A stretch of DNA of 64,000 bases, taken from assembly GCA_013400155.1 (NCBI GenBank), contig VXBM01000340.1, positions 235,092-299,091 of the forward strand, read 5' to 3'. Position numbers and translations under genes: made by a program. Position 1 is the first letter of the stretch. Each line of letters begins with the position of its first letter. The notes under the pieces are model-generated. The model saw nothing but the letters and a program-made list of their open reading frames with translations, was not told the origin of the DNA and did not search any database. Positions 1 to 10,518 of this stretch are shown in pieces. The DNA comes from Helopsaltes ochotensis (taxonomy: Eukaryota > Chordata > Aves > Passeriformes > Locustellidae).

Positions 1-509
1 TTAAGCTAGGAGATGGAAACTCTTGCATTTTGATCCTTATTCAGGTTGTTTTCTTAAATGTGAGACAATCTGCTTGTATTCACTTTCCTCAATTAACAAC
101 CCCCCACCATATTGTTTAGAGAATAGTATGTTCTTTCATCATGACTCAACCAGACAGAATTTTGTAAACACAGAAGAGAATTCTTCAAGTAATATTGATA
201 TTGCTGATTCTTTGTTTTATTTTAAAATGTTAATATTTTTGATAATACTGATGTTAAACTGTCTTCATGTGTGTCTGCATTAAGAACACTAGTAAATAAG
301 TAGAGCACTGCAAAGGCAATATATTACATTTAAATATTAGAGAATTTTTTAGAAGTTATTATGCTGTTGAAAACTTGCAAATAGTGCCTTCAAGCTGTCT
401 TTTCAAGTCACACTGGCTAGGAAGATGAAATTGTGGCATCTAATGGATATTAATGCTGGGCATATTAAATAAAGAGATAAACATCAATATCAGTTGCTTG
501 TGAGCAGTG
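1..509. other. Unique AT-rich non-coding DNA
   Basis: I see no gene, recognisable repeat or structured RNA here. Open frames are short and without recognisable domains. Confidence 0.6.
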
Positions 510-561
510 GTTTATGTTATAAATGAAAATGCCAATACCTGGATTAAATAAACAAACAAAA

Positions 562-567
562 TTTATT
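562..567 (-). terminator. Poly(A) signal of the ERVL-like LTR
   Basis: AATAAA on the minus strand, followed within a few bases by a T/GT-rich downstream element, about 47 bp before the LTR 3' end. A second, plus-strand AATAAA at 547-552 is probably coincidental. Confidence 0.65.
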
Positions 568-717
568 GGAATTTCAGAAAATAGAATTTCAGGTTATGAG
601 AAAAAGCCACTCTCAATCACAGCTCCGAGCCCGGGATCGGAACTGGGTGAGACCCAGAATCTGTCTCCAGTCACACAGAATTCCCCTGGTCTCACACCAG
701 GCCCTTACTTTGGCTTG

Positions 718-725
718 CTTTTATA
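718..725 (-). promoter_or_regulatory. TATA box of the ERVL-like LTR
   Basis: TATAAAAG on the minus strand, about 150 bp upstream of the LTR poly(A) signal. This is where a retroviral core promoter is expected. Whether it is active cannot be told from sequence. Confidence 0.65.
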
Positions 726-926
726 CAGAAAAATTAGCCGGAGGCTACAATGCTATCCCCCACTTCTTCCCCTGCTTCCTTTTGTGTTGGTTATGGTTCT
801 GGGAACAGAATAATACAGTTAAAACTCTTAGTTTTTCAAATTCTCGTAGTTCGCTTTGTCTCTTTGTAAGTTTCCTGGCATGTCCTTTAGCTGTTTTTGG
901 TTCTCTATTCTTCTGAGCTGAGCATT

Positions 927-1096
927 CTTATCTATTAGCTGAGGTGATGTCCTCCACCCTCTGGTTAATTGTTCTTATCTTAGTTGATGTCTTTTCGGGA
1001 AACTGCTGATGGTTGTTTTGCCCTGCATTGTGTTTCTGTGGTGGTTTTCTTGCCGTGTGCTGATGTTTCTTATCTTTGCTGATGTCCCTTATCTTC
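927..1096 (-). promoter_or_regulatory. Cluster of four GATA-factor motifs in LTR U3
   Basis: Four exact AGATAAG motifs occur on the minus strand (plus-strand CTTATCT at 927-933, 974-980, 1069-1075 and 1088-1094), 200 to 370 bp upstream of the LTR TATA box. The last two belong to a 19-bp tandem duplication (1059-1077 and 1078-1096) that pairs each GATA motif with ACATCAGC. WGATAR is the known consensus of GATA factors; binding is inferred. Confidence 0.5.
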
Positions 1097-1782
1097 TGTT
1101 ATAATGGCTCCTCAGCCAGGTCCTGGCAAACTATTGTTCTCCAAATACAACGGTAGCAAATGCAAATTTAGATGAAGAATCCTTTTTCTGGCAAAAGGAT
1201 TCTTGTCATACTGCCTCTTTCTCTTAGCAAAAAATACAGCTTGTGTAAAAAAACCTTATAACTCCGTTAGATAAATACATACATCTAATATAAAACACAA
1301 ATTACAACACTATCTATAACAGTTTATAACCTCTCATTGTCTAGAAAATATACTTTCTTAACCCTTAAAATCTGACTTTCTGTTTTTTTTCCCTAGGTAT
1401 TCCAAAAGCTTAAGCTTTCCAGACAGCAATGTAGGCATTATTTGGCATATAAGGAAAATTATACTCTAATGTGAAACCACTTTTTATTATGATACCTACT
1501 GGTACTAGATCATGTCCCTGGTAGAAGAGTTTTATTGATGAAAAATACAGTCCAGAAACAAGAATGATAGGAGTGTCTTTGAAATAATGAAGAAGGGTTG
1601 TAGTTAACAGATCCATCTATATATATTTTGGAGCTCCGTTGTCCTCAAAAAAATATTCTCCATTCAAGTTCAATAACACTATATAGCTGTGCATTTATTT
1701 TAATGCCATGGCAAGTCTAGATTTATTAAAATAAAACTCTGGACCAAGGAGAGGCTTCCTTCGTTCCAATTTTTGTGGATGG

Positions 1783-1799
1783 GGTCAAGTGACTTGACC
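1783..1799. repeat. Perfect 17-bp palindrome (inverted GGTCA/TGACC)
   Basis: GGTCAAGT, a single G, then ACTTGACC: a perfect inverted repeat with GGTCA and TGACC at its outer ends. These resemble nuclear-receptor half sites, but the 7-bp spacing is not a standard one. Confidence 0.6.
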
Positions 1800-1853
1800 T
1801 TTCTTGTTCTGAAAATTTTTTTTCTGTCCTTACTTGAGGACCATGCTGAGCTG

Positions 1854-1936
1854 AAAAAAACCCCCCACAAAACCTGAAAAAAAACTCTCCCAAAACACTA
1901 CCACCAACATAAAACCCCCCAAAACCCAACCCCCAG
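1854..1936. repeat. A/C-rich low-complexity tract
   Basis: Runs of A alternate with runs of C (several C5 to C6 blocks), so the minus strand carries GGGGG, GGG and GGGGGG blocks separated by T runs. Glycine-rich minus-strand open frames here are a by-product of this composition. G-quadruplex formation is possible, but the fourth G run is distant. Confidence 0.7.
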
Positions 1937-2454
1937 ACAAGTGTCTGAGAAGTTTTGAGAGAGTAGTGGAAGATCGTGTAAAGTAATTGCTTGTTTGCAT
2001 CCTGCTTTTGAGCAAGTTGATCTTTTTCGTAGGAGTCCATACAGAACCATGTCATGGTTTAAAATAGTATGGAACACATCAAAGTCTTTCTATCCCTTAA
2101 ATGTCTACGTTTTTCATTGCAAGGTGTGACCTAGTTTCTTCCCTTCTTGCCTACAGCAAAGCTTTTCTCTGTGCCACATAAAATGAGGGTTTAAGAAAAG
2201 CTCCCCTGAAACCTGTCCTTTCAATGCAGATCCTCTTTGGAGGAATTCTGAAAGTGTCACAGGCTTTCTAATGAGGAATGGCCAAAAGAATTCTGTTTTG
2301 TATGTAAAGAAACATAAGGAGCACCACAGGCTCTGGTATTTTGCTTTCACAGTGGTAAGCAGAAGAAACTCCACGCTGATGAGAGGAAAGCTAATGTGTT
2401 TACCAACAATTCGATGAGTGAAGGTATTGGTGTTAACATCTTTGAAATGGGTGG

Positions 2455-2810
2455 TGATGTCCCTGCTGGCTGTGGGCAGCAGGTTTGCTGCAGGGCCCGG
2501 GCAGGCTGGCTCCTGAACCAAACAAAAGTGGGTCCCCACCAGCCTGAGCTGCTGAACTTTGGGGTGAAATGCCCCAGGGTTCGGGGGGCTATGTGGTGGG
2601 CAGTTCGGGAAGGCTGCACCTGCCCAGCCCCTCAGCAATGGGGAAGGGAAGAGAGCAGCCTGCGGCCGGCAGCTCAGGAGAAAAGGAGGCTCTGGAACTC
2701 AGAGGGAAAACCCGCGGGGGTGCCCCGCTGGGCTCTCTCCCTTTATTCCAATGAAATCGCAGGACTTCTCTGTCTCCTTTTTGGACAGAAACCTCTGCAT
2801 TTTCCTAACA
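2455..2810 (+). mobile_element. GC-rich solo-LTR-like element
   Basis: This 356-bp segment is sharply more GC-rich than its flanks. It starts TGATG, ends CTAACA and is flanked by GTGG at 2451-2454 and 2811-2814, a possible 4-bp target duplication. A near-consensus poly(A) signal (AATGAAA, 2750-2756) lies about 55 bp before the end, as in an LTR with a short R-U5. An alternative start with the same GTGG is at 2597, giving 214 bp. Long open frames on both strands here (about 175 codons each) are products of GC content and have no recognisable domain. A class I-like LTR is my best guess. The boundaries are uncertain. Confidence 0.5.
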
Positions 2811-5800
2811 GTGGCAACTCAGGAGCCTTTGTACGTGTTGTTCTTGGAGCTCTGAGCTTTTCTTTGTTCCTTTTGCAGGGAGCGGGTTCTGAGGTATTGT
2901 TTTTCCAGCAGAAAAACTTAAGATAGCTGTAGGTGGGTGCCCGCCCCCCCACCCCCAGGCACACGTAAGCAATTAACTGTAACTTGTAGGTTTAATTGGG
3001 GCTAGAGGGAATAGTGGACATGGCATTGTTTCCGTATTGTGCTTCAGAATTGTTAAAGGGCTGTAGGGACCAGTTAGGACACTTCTCAATAATTGGGATT
3101 TTCAATTACCCGGTCCCTTTCACCTTCCAGTACAGAAGCACTAACAAAATTCTAGTAGCTGATGTTCTGTCAACAGTCACTACACACCAGCTCGGATTTC
3201 TGAAGGTGTGATCAGTGTGGGATGTGTAATATCCATGTGGATTTCTAGGTCAGCTGGAGCTTTGTGTTCAGAGAAATTCAACAGAGCCTGCTTGGGGCAC
3301 TTTCACAGAATAGTCTTGATGTGGAAGACAATTGGGAGATTTTACATTACTGCTGCAGCAGGAAGGAAAATGAAATAATGCATATTACACTTATTTACTG
3401 TATTATGTCTTCACTTCTAAGTCTCACATTGCTTTCAGCCCTTTGTAAGGCCAAGAAAGACCTGTCTGTAACAGCAGCTATTGTCCGTCCTAGTAGAAAG
3501 TTCCTAACTCAGTAAAATTCTGGATCTAATTCTGTTAATCTTGAAATAATGTCAGAGATGGTCTTGGGGAAGCCTGTGATCACTGCAATAAATATTTCGT
3601 TACAGCTCCAAGATGGCAGCGCATATTTATTTGTTTACCCTGCAAAGTCTCCTTTTTGTTGTTTCTTGACAAATTCTCAAAGGCATTTGTTGTATGTAGG
3701 ATTTGGAAGGAGATTATTTTCCAGATAACTCTTGTATTTCCACTTGGCAGCTTTAGTATGACCTTTGTCCTAACCAGGTCTTAAGCTTTTTCCATAATTC
3801 TTAACAACTGAATATTCCATTCTTTGTAGCTCTCTGACTTCCATTCTGTTTCAGTGACCTAGATTTTGGTGGTTGGGATTGATTGCTGGGATGATCTAAG
3901 CTGCTGTCTACTAAAGCCTTAAACACTCTCCTTTGTATAAAGAGAAAATTATTTCTTAGTTTCTTGTCTAGAGTGTAATCAGGAGAAACAAATTCAGATG
4001 CTTTTATAACTTAGGTTTTCATTTCTGGGGAAGTGATCCAGCCTTAGAAAAGAAACAAATAAAAGTGTAAACTGAATTTGCTGAGGCAGCAGCCCTAGGA
4101 GAGACGAGACAGCTCCAAGCCTTGTGCTGTGGGATGCCTAAGGCTAGGGGCATTGTTCTTCAGGCAGCTGGTGACAGTGACACTGCTGATTTAAAAATCT
4201 TTGAGGAAAAAGTGGTGGGTGCTGCTCATAATGTGCTGTCTGTCAGTCTCTGAAGTCCTGGAGGAATGTTACTGTGGCTTTGGAAACGGTCCAGGAGTGC
4301 TGTGTGTTGATGTTTGTTTTGCCTTTTTCAGTTATTTTCTTTGCTTTTTTTATCCCACCTTATTTTTTTTCTTCTTGGTGTGAAAAAAAATTTTCTTCTT
4401 TTTCTTCATAGTTCTTTTATTTTCTTTTTTGTCCCAAGCTATAAGCAAAACCAGGAAGGCATTATAGAGGTATATTGAAATATTGCTGTGACTCTCAGGT
4501 GACTAAATAATTCTGCAAATAAAAGCTGAAAGTTTGGAGGACATAATTTACAGTTTGGTAAATGAATTGGAAAAAAGCAAGATGATTAACTTGCTAATAA
4601 AAAATGAAGCTCCACTGGTTTTGACAGAAATAATTTACATATGATATTATCTGCCTCTCAGTGTTCTCACAGGGAACACTAAATGTAAATTTTACTGAGG
4701 TCTGGAAGAGAACATGTAATAATGAAGGATGGAGGTGTGTATGAGAGAAAGGAAGGTAAATGTATGGACTGATGCCAGCCCATTCTGGTTTTCTTACAAC
4801 ACTGAGGATATGGGCAGACAGGAAAGACTATTGATGGGTTAACAACTGTACACATGTTCCATTAGGATTCAATCCTTTGTGGGATGAGAGGAATGTCTTA
4901 GTTTCTTGGCTTATGGCCAGCGGTTCCCTGAAGATTTAATGGATTTTCATGTTATTAAAGTAGGAATCTGGAAAGGCAGTGAATAGGTCTGGCATATGGA
5001 GGCACTCTTAAAATAGATAACACTCTTTGTTGTAAATAGCTCTTAACACACCTTGGTGTGTGTAGTATTTTCTCTCTGGGAATCCCTCTGGTGACAGACA
5101 CGCCCATTACACAACATACTGTGGGGAAGTTGTGCATTATTTTTCATTAGATCCACCCTGTGTGCACTGGTGGCTGTAGCTGATCATTATTCTGCATATT
5201 CATTCTGATGTAGAGGAGCTCATATTGAGTTGCAGTTGTCTTTCTTCTAATTTTAATGGTTAGCCTCTTGCATCAAAGGCTGTCTGCAGGAATTTTGTTC
5301 CAAGGTTTCATTGCCTTTTTACAAAAGTGGATGTTAAGGACAACATAACTTGTGTTTTCTGTTAGCCTTTCTTTAACCCTTTGTCAGTGCTCTGCAGCAC
5401 ATCTCATTTAATTCTTTTGAGGATAATTAATGCAGAGTTAGAAATAATGCTTCATATTTGTTTTTATGAACAGTTTTGCCTTTTTAAAAGTTTTGCCCTG
5501 TAGAAGCCCCTTGATGTATAAGGCAGAAATAAATGTGGTTGTCATTCAGTAGTACAACATAGCACTCTAGTTTGGGTGTCTTAAGATTTTTCTTTAAGAT
5601 ATGAGGAATGATTGTCACTTCACTTTCACTTGTAATGGATGGTAACATTTCTAGTAACTGTAGATTCTCAATCACATCAAGGGTTTTTTTAGTAGTTTTG
5701 TCTATCTAAATGCAGATCTAATTACAGGAAGATTCACTTTTTGATACCTGTGAAGAGACAAACAGGAGACAAAAAGCATTTTTTAAAATGAATAATAATT

Positions 5801-7310
5801 TAATAAGGGTGCTGGAAGCATACTAACTGGACTTCAGGTTATTAAGTGTCTGCAAAGGAAAAGAGGTTGTCAGCACTATGGAGTCCCATCAATCAAACCT
5901 GAAGTCTTGTGGTGCAATTTAGAGCCTGATGTTCGTGGTATTTAATGTAATGGTGTGGCAGTAAGTATACTTTTGAATGACATCTGTTGCTAAAGATTCT
6001 GTAATTTTAGACTTAAATGTTTGCTGGGTCCTGATTCAGCTGCATTTTCAATTGTTTCTCCATTCATATGATAATCAGGCTGCTCAAGAGTTGCTAATTA
6101 TTACTGCTGTTGTTTAACGAATACAGTGAGAAAAGCATGTCTGTGACCAGATGCTTTTAGAGATGTAAGCATTAAGATGATAAAGCTCACATAATTCACA
6201 GCCCATCATGTGCGGGGAAATTATTAGAAACCAGCTAAGCCTGTCTTGTCAAACTTCTAGCTAAAATGAGAAAAAGTCTGTATTTGTAAGCAACATGATA
6301 ACATTTTAACTGAGAGATGAATGTCAGCATTTCCATAAATCTCCAATTTAGAAAATTAAAATACTTTGGGGGACCACATAAAGGGCTGAAGCTGACGTCT
6401 AGTTTCAGTTCTGTGCTGCTACAGAAGACATGCTGTCAAGGATGTTCAGTTTAATTGCTAGGAGAAGGCAAGCACAGAATTAAAAGAATGAGTAACTCTA
6501 GTGATGAGGATTTCATGTTCTGTATGGATTCAACTTGTAATCTCCTTTCCTCTCCCTGGCTTCTTTTATCTTTCTACCTTCACTTCAGGTCCTTCCATCT
6601 GCCTCCTTCCCTATTTGGTTTTACCACTCTTGCTCGGTAGCTCTGAGTCTGCTCTACTTTTGATGCTGATAGCAGCTCTAACAGACAACATGAGCAATTT
6701 CCCTGGTAAGTCTGGCTTTGCTCTGGCTGCTCACATTTGGGGCTCCTAATGAGCACCTGTTTGCAGCCCCTCAGTCTTCATCTTCCTCTACGACAAAAGA
6801 TGCTTTGCTACCGACATTCCAGTGTAAATAGACCATAATTTTCTGGAAATTTCCAATTGCTGACTGTCTGATTTGAAGATGGACAATGAAAAGCAAGCTG
6901 AGTTCCCTGTTCGCTCACCTCTCAATTCGATTTCTCTTTTATCAGTTTTCTCCTATCAGCTTCAAAGTGTTGGCTTAAAAGATATTTTCTTATTGTTTTT
7001 ATTAGGATCTGGTATGTGCCAATGCTGCAGCCTGGAGGAAGTATCACTCCTGCAGAGCTCAGTAAGGAAACACTGGAGGAAACTATTTAGAGGACAAGAG
7101 AAGGAATAGATTATTTTGCACTGATTTGGCTTTGACTTTGCCTGCTCATGTGTCCGTGAGAATAGAAATCCAGTGAATAAGGTTGGAAAAAAAAATTGCC
7201 TGTCAGAAACAGGCAAAGTTACAGGGTTGATAAGAGGGAATGTAATTACGTTGTTGCACTTTTGGAACTCCATCATGTTTCAGCATTGCACGCGGTGTCT
7301 GACAGTTCTC

Positions 7311-7325
7311 ACACAAGAGGGCGCT
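7311..7325 (+). promoter_or_regulatory. CTCF-like motif, forward
   Basis: ACACAAGAGGGCGCT keeps the AGRGGGCGC core of the vertebrate CTCF motif, with about two mismatches in the upstream half. It lies in a small CpG-bearing patch (7290-7330) in AT-rich DNA. Binding is inferred. Confidence 0.35.
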
Positions 7326-8535
7326 CCGGGAATTTTAAAAGAAATATTAGCATCTCTTAGGACTCTCTTTACATGCGTGTGTATTTTAATGTGCCGTTTT
7401 CCTAGCTCTCGTCCTTTAACTAAGATTCAGTCTCTGAGCCTTAGAAATGAGTGTCTCCCTTCTAGATTTACCCACACAGTAGTTAATAGAAATAACTGTT
7501 CTTATTACGACTTGTAACTAATTCCACTTGGTGAGAAGAAATGATTGGCAATGATTCTGAACAGCATAATCATGCAGATTTTGTTAACAGCTATGTAAAT
7601 AGTGGGTTGTTACTCTCGTGTAAGATATAGTATTTGAGTAATGTCAGTCAGAAACGCGACCTAGTTTTCATTTTCTGACAAAGCAAATCCTTGTATTGGG
7701 AAAGCACTGTTATACTTCTAGTACCCGGAGAAAAACATCTACTTTTAGGATAATGTAGAAAAAAAACCCATGGAGAAACAAGAATCTCCACAGAAAATCA
7801 CAGCGGGAAGGTGGTGCTGTAAGGATTTTTGTTTGTTATTGTGGGGGTTGGGTTTAATGAGTTTTTTGTTGTTATTTTTTGGTTTGCACATTAAAGAAGT
7901 GTGTTCGGCCAAGATCACTGTCTTGGGTACAGTCAGAACAGGGCAGGACATCTGGCCTGTAGCTGAACTTGGAAGGCAATAATAAAGTGTGGTGATACAC
8001 TTGTGAAAGGTGGAAATTCCATTTCTTACTGAGCTTCTCTCATCTGTTGTCACTTAGGTCCGATGCCATTTGAATGCTCACTAGCCTGGTAAGAACTTGA
8101 ACTGGTTGATGTGAAGCTGAAAGACAGTGTAGGTCAATTAGCATCACCCATTTCTTTCTTCTTCTTAACATTTCCATGCTAAGAAATGTTAAGTGTTGGT
8201 GAGAGAACACTGACTTTCTGGGAAGACACATGTGTTAAATCTGGTTCTGATTTTTGTTGGATCTCATGGGAGCAAGACTCTTCCACTTCTCCAGAAATGC
8301 ACACCCTTTCCCATGAATTTGTTACCTCCTACTTACACTGTTTTTGAAGGGAGACCAATTGCTTAGCTGAGCCCAAGCCATAGTTAAGGGACAGGTTAAT
8401 GCATTAGTTTTGCAATGCAGTGTTCTTCTAGGCCTTTTGTGAGTATTGAAATGGGCAATATTTTTCTCCTAATGTCTGGGCACGCAGATTAGTGCTCTGT
8501 CTTTCAGGACAGGAAACTGTGGAGGAATCGGTCTC

Positions 8536-8583
8536 ACCCTCCCAGTGAACTATTACCCTCCCTTACCTTCCCAGTGAACTATT
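8536..8583. repeat. Short tandem duplication, 29-bp period
   Basis: A 19-bp segment at 8536-8554 recurs at 8565-8583 with one mismatch (shared CCCAGTGAACTATT). This is a small local duplication. Confidence 0.7.
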
Positions 8584-8865
8584 CTTTGTTTTGCAAAATT
8601 AACGTGTAAACAACCATAATAATCCCACTACTGGTGCTACAGCTGTGCAGTCCTGGTAAGTTTGAGGATATTTTTCAGTGTCTATTAATGTGGGTGATTA
8701 CTTTTAGGAAGGTATTTAACATTCAACCCCTATTTATCCCTGGTAATGAGTTCTGTGGCCTAGTAAGCTAATGTCTTAAAGAGTATTTTCTGTTAATTCA
8801 CTTGTTTTGCTTCTTATCTTCTGTCTTTCAGATTCAGTGACTGCCTTGTTCTTCACCTGTTGATA

Positions 8866-9290
8866 GGCTTACAGGCCTGGACAGGACCTCTGTCATCACC
8901 CCTGTGATCTTGCCCAAAGGCAGGATCAGCTGTGTTTGGTCCTTTGGGCTGGTGATTGTCTAACTAGCTCCTAACCTCTTCAATGAGCCAGACCTTGCAG
9001 GCTAAACTGCTGTATTTCATTACAGCCTGAAAATGTTGTCCTTATCAGTCTTGCTGAAACTTAATCCCTTTACTACTTGTACTTTTATGTATTTGAAGCA
9101 TATCACATTGTCATCTCTCCTTTGAATTAATGCAAGCATTTACTCTAGCTTTCCCCAGTATTTTTTTAGAATCTGTGGTCATTGCTTATCATTCTCTGGA
9201 TTCTCCATTTCATTTCCATTTTTTTGATGTGTGATGCTCAGAAGTGAGAATGATATTTTAAGTGATATTTTGCAGTCTTGCAGTAGAACA
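8866..9290 (-). mobile_element. Old, degraded CR1 LINE 3' fragment
   Basis: Read on the plus strand, this region follows the order of landmarks of an antisense CR1: a GGACCTCTG...TCATC block (8882 on), a CAAAGGCAGGATCAGC block (8935 on), then TCTCTCCT (9114 on), ATTCTCTGGATTCTCC (9190 on) and a GTGATGCTCAGAA block (9231 on). These match the reverse complement of the CR1 ORF2 end and 3' UTR. Divergence is high, no frame survives, and the terminal octamer microsatellite is not visible. The assignment rests on landmark order from memory. I am fairly sure of CR1 but not of the subfamily. Confidence 0.6.
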
Positions 9291-9553
9291 AAAGTATTTG
9301 CAGATGCTTCTGTGTAGAGAGCCTATGTGACGCTTACTCAGTTTTGTTTTTTCAAGGCAGCCAGAGGCATTTTAAGTTGCAAATTGCTCAATGGGTCTTT
9401 AATAGAAGTAAGTATATTTCTGTTTTGCTATTTTCATGCTCTTAATCAAAGTTCCAGTCTGATGAATCCAGTTTTATGTTTCCTTTATAAGCAGGCTAAC
9501 TTCAGATTTTTCAATTGGTTACATGTGCTGCTGTCATAGAAATCCAATTCTTC

Positions 9554-9588
9554 TGTTTCCTCTAAAATGAGGATATCAGAACTGACTT
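9554..9588 (+). repeat. Possible MIR-like SINE scrap
   Basis: CTGTTTCCTCTAAAATGAGG resembles the conserved core-flanking part of MIR (CAGTTTCCTCATCTGTAAAATGGGG) with a small gap. It is only about 35 bp, so chance is possible. Confidence 0.25.
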
Positions 9589-10506
9589 TGTATCATTTGC
9601 TGTCAGTTTAATAATACCTTAATACTTTCAGTAGTTGCCACTCCTTCACAATGTAAATCAATTGCTTTATTTATCTTCAATCTTTAATCCACCATGAACA
9701 GGAATTGTAAAATCCAGGATTTTGTTTTGTTTTGTTTTTTCTCTGTGCTTGTAGTTAGCCTAGAAACTAGCAATCATAGTTTGACTTACTCTCTTCTACA
9801 TATATTATACTCCTCAAAGTTTCCCTTTATCTTGATTGGGAAGAATTGAGTTCATGATTGAAATTTCTCTAGTACTTAGCCATCTTCTTCCCTTAACCTA
9901 AGTAATTAGATGTTTTGTTCACATGTTGCTGTTCTACTCTTAGACTAGTGTTTTCCCTTTTCAGCAGAGTTTTGAGCATAGCAGTAAGCACAAAGCCTGG
10001 ATTTTTTTTTCTTTTTGAGGAGGAGGAGGAATAGATTGAAGGTTTTTCAGCTTCTTGATCTGTGAGATCGAAGTGCATCTTGTTAAAAAAACAGCTTGCC
10101 TTTTCCTATTTGTTTTACATTATGTGCTTTTCACCATGAATTGTACCAGTTCTTTTTTGGTTCACATTTTCTAAATCTCTATTTTATATTTTCTGATCTG
10201 GCCCAGCAAGCACAACACGTGAGAAACAATCAAAATGTTAATGTAATTTTCAATTACTTTAAGCCCAGCCCTAGTGCTCTCTTCCTAGAGAATGACCTTC
10301 ATTTTTGTCCCTGCAGGGAAGAAATCTTCCTTAGGCAACTATAGGCCATAATATGCTACTGTTTTTTAAGCAGAATTCCCCATTGATTTCTTCAGGGAGT
10401 TCCACTTAAAATGCGACATCACGGCAGAGCTCAGTCTAGTTACATATATCAAATGGAAGGATGCAGTTCACATACATTTTTGAATCCTGTGTCTAAGCTG
10501 CAGTGG

Positions 10507-10518
10507 CCACTAGAGGGA
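10507..10518 (+). promoter_or_regulatory. CTCF-like motif, forward
   Basis: CCACTAGAGGGA fits CCASYAGRKGGC at every position except the last. This is the best CTCF-core match I noticed in the window. It has the same orientation as the motif at 7311. Confidence 0.4.

Larger units (their letters stand above)
515..1321 (-). mobile_element. Solo LTR of an ERVL-like endogenous retrovirus
   Basis: A complete LTR of about 807 bp lies on the minus strand. Its two ends are perfect inverted repeats (TGTTATA at 515-521, TATAACA at 1315-1321). It is flanked by an exact 5-bp target-site duplication, GTTTA, at 510-514 and 1322-1326. Read on the minus strand it has U3 first, then a TATA box (TATAAAAG, 725-718), then an AATAAA poly(A) signal (567-562) followed by a GT/T-rich stretch and the ACA end. 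A 5-bp duplication and TGT...ACA ends are usual for class III (ERVL-like) elements. No gag, pol or env sequence adjoins it, so it is a solo LTR left by recombination. The clean duplication and ends suggest moderate age. Confidence 0.88.
1327..2450. other. Non-coding DNA with low-complexity patch
   Basis: No gene is supported. A 68-codon minus-strand open frame at 1410-1616 matches nothing I recognise. A 14-bp palindrome (AAAGCTTAAGCTTT) sits at 1405-1418. The palindrome at 1783-1799 and the A/C-rich patch at 1854-1936 are listed separately. Confidence 0.5.
2815..8865. other. Unique non-coding DNA
   Basis: No gene or clear mobile element was recognised. C-rich run at 2942-2955. Small hairpin AGTGTTC/GAACACT near 4660-4680. 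The stretch 6090-6330 has the even AT-rich texture of conserved non-coding DNA. A CTCF-like motif (7311-7325) and a small tandem duplication (8536-8583) are listed separately. Confidence 0.5.

Noticed and set aside
1410..1616. Minus-strand 68-codon frame with a protein-like composition.
   Set aside because: An in-frame stop lies immediately before its ATG, no family is recognised, and the length is within chance for AT-rich DNA.
2114..2926. Two long overlapping open frames (about 175 codons on each strand).
   Set aside because: They run across the GC-rich LTR-like element, are open on both strands at once and show no domain; stop-poor composition explains them.
5385..5445. CATCTCATTTAATTCTTTTGAGG recalls antisense MIR (CTCATTTAATCCTCACAAC).
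   Set aside because: Only about 12 bp match well and no other MIR landmark follows in order.
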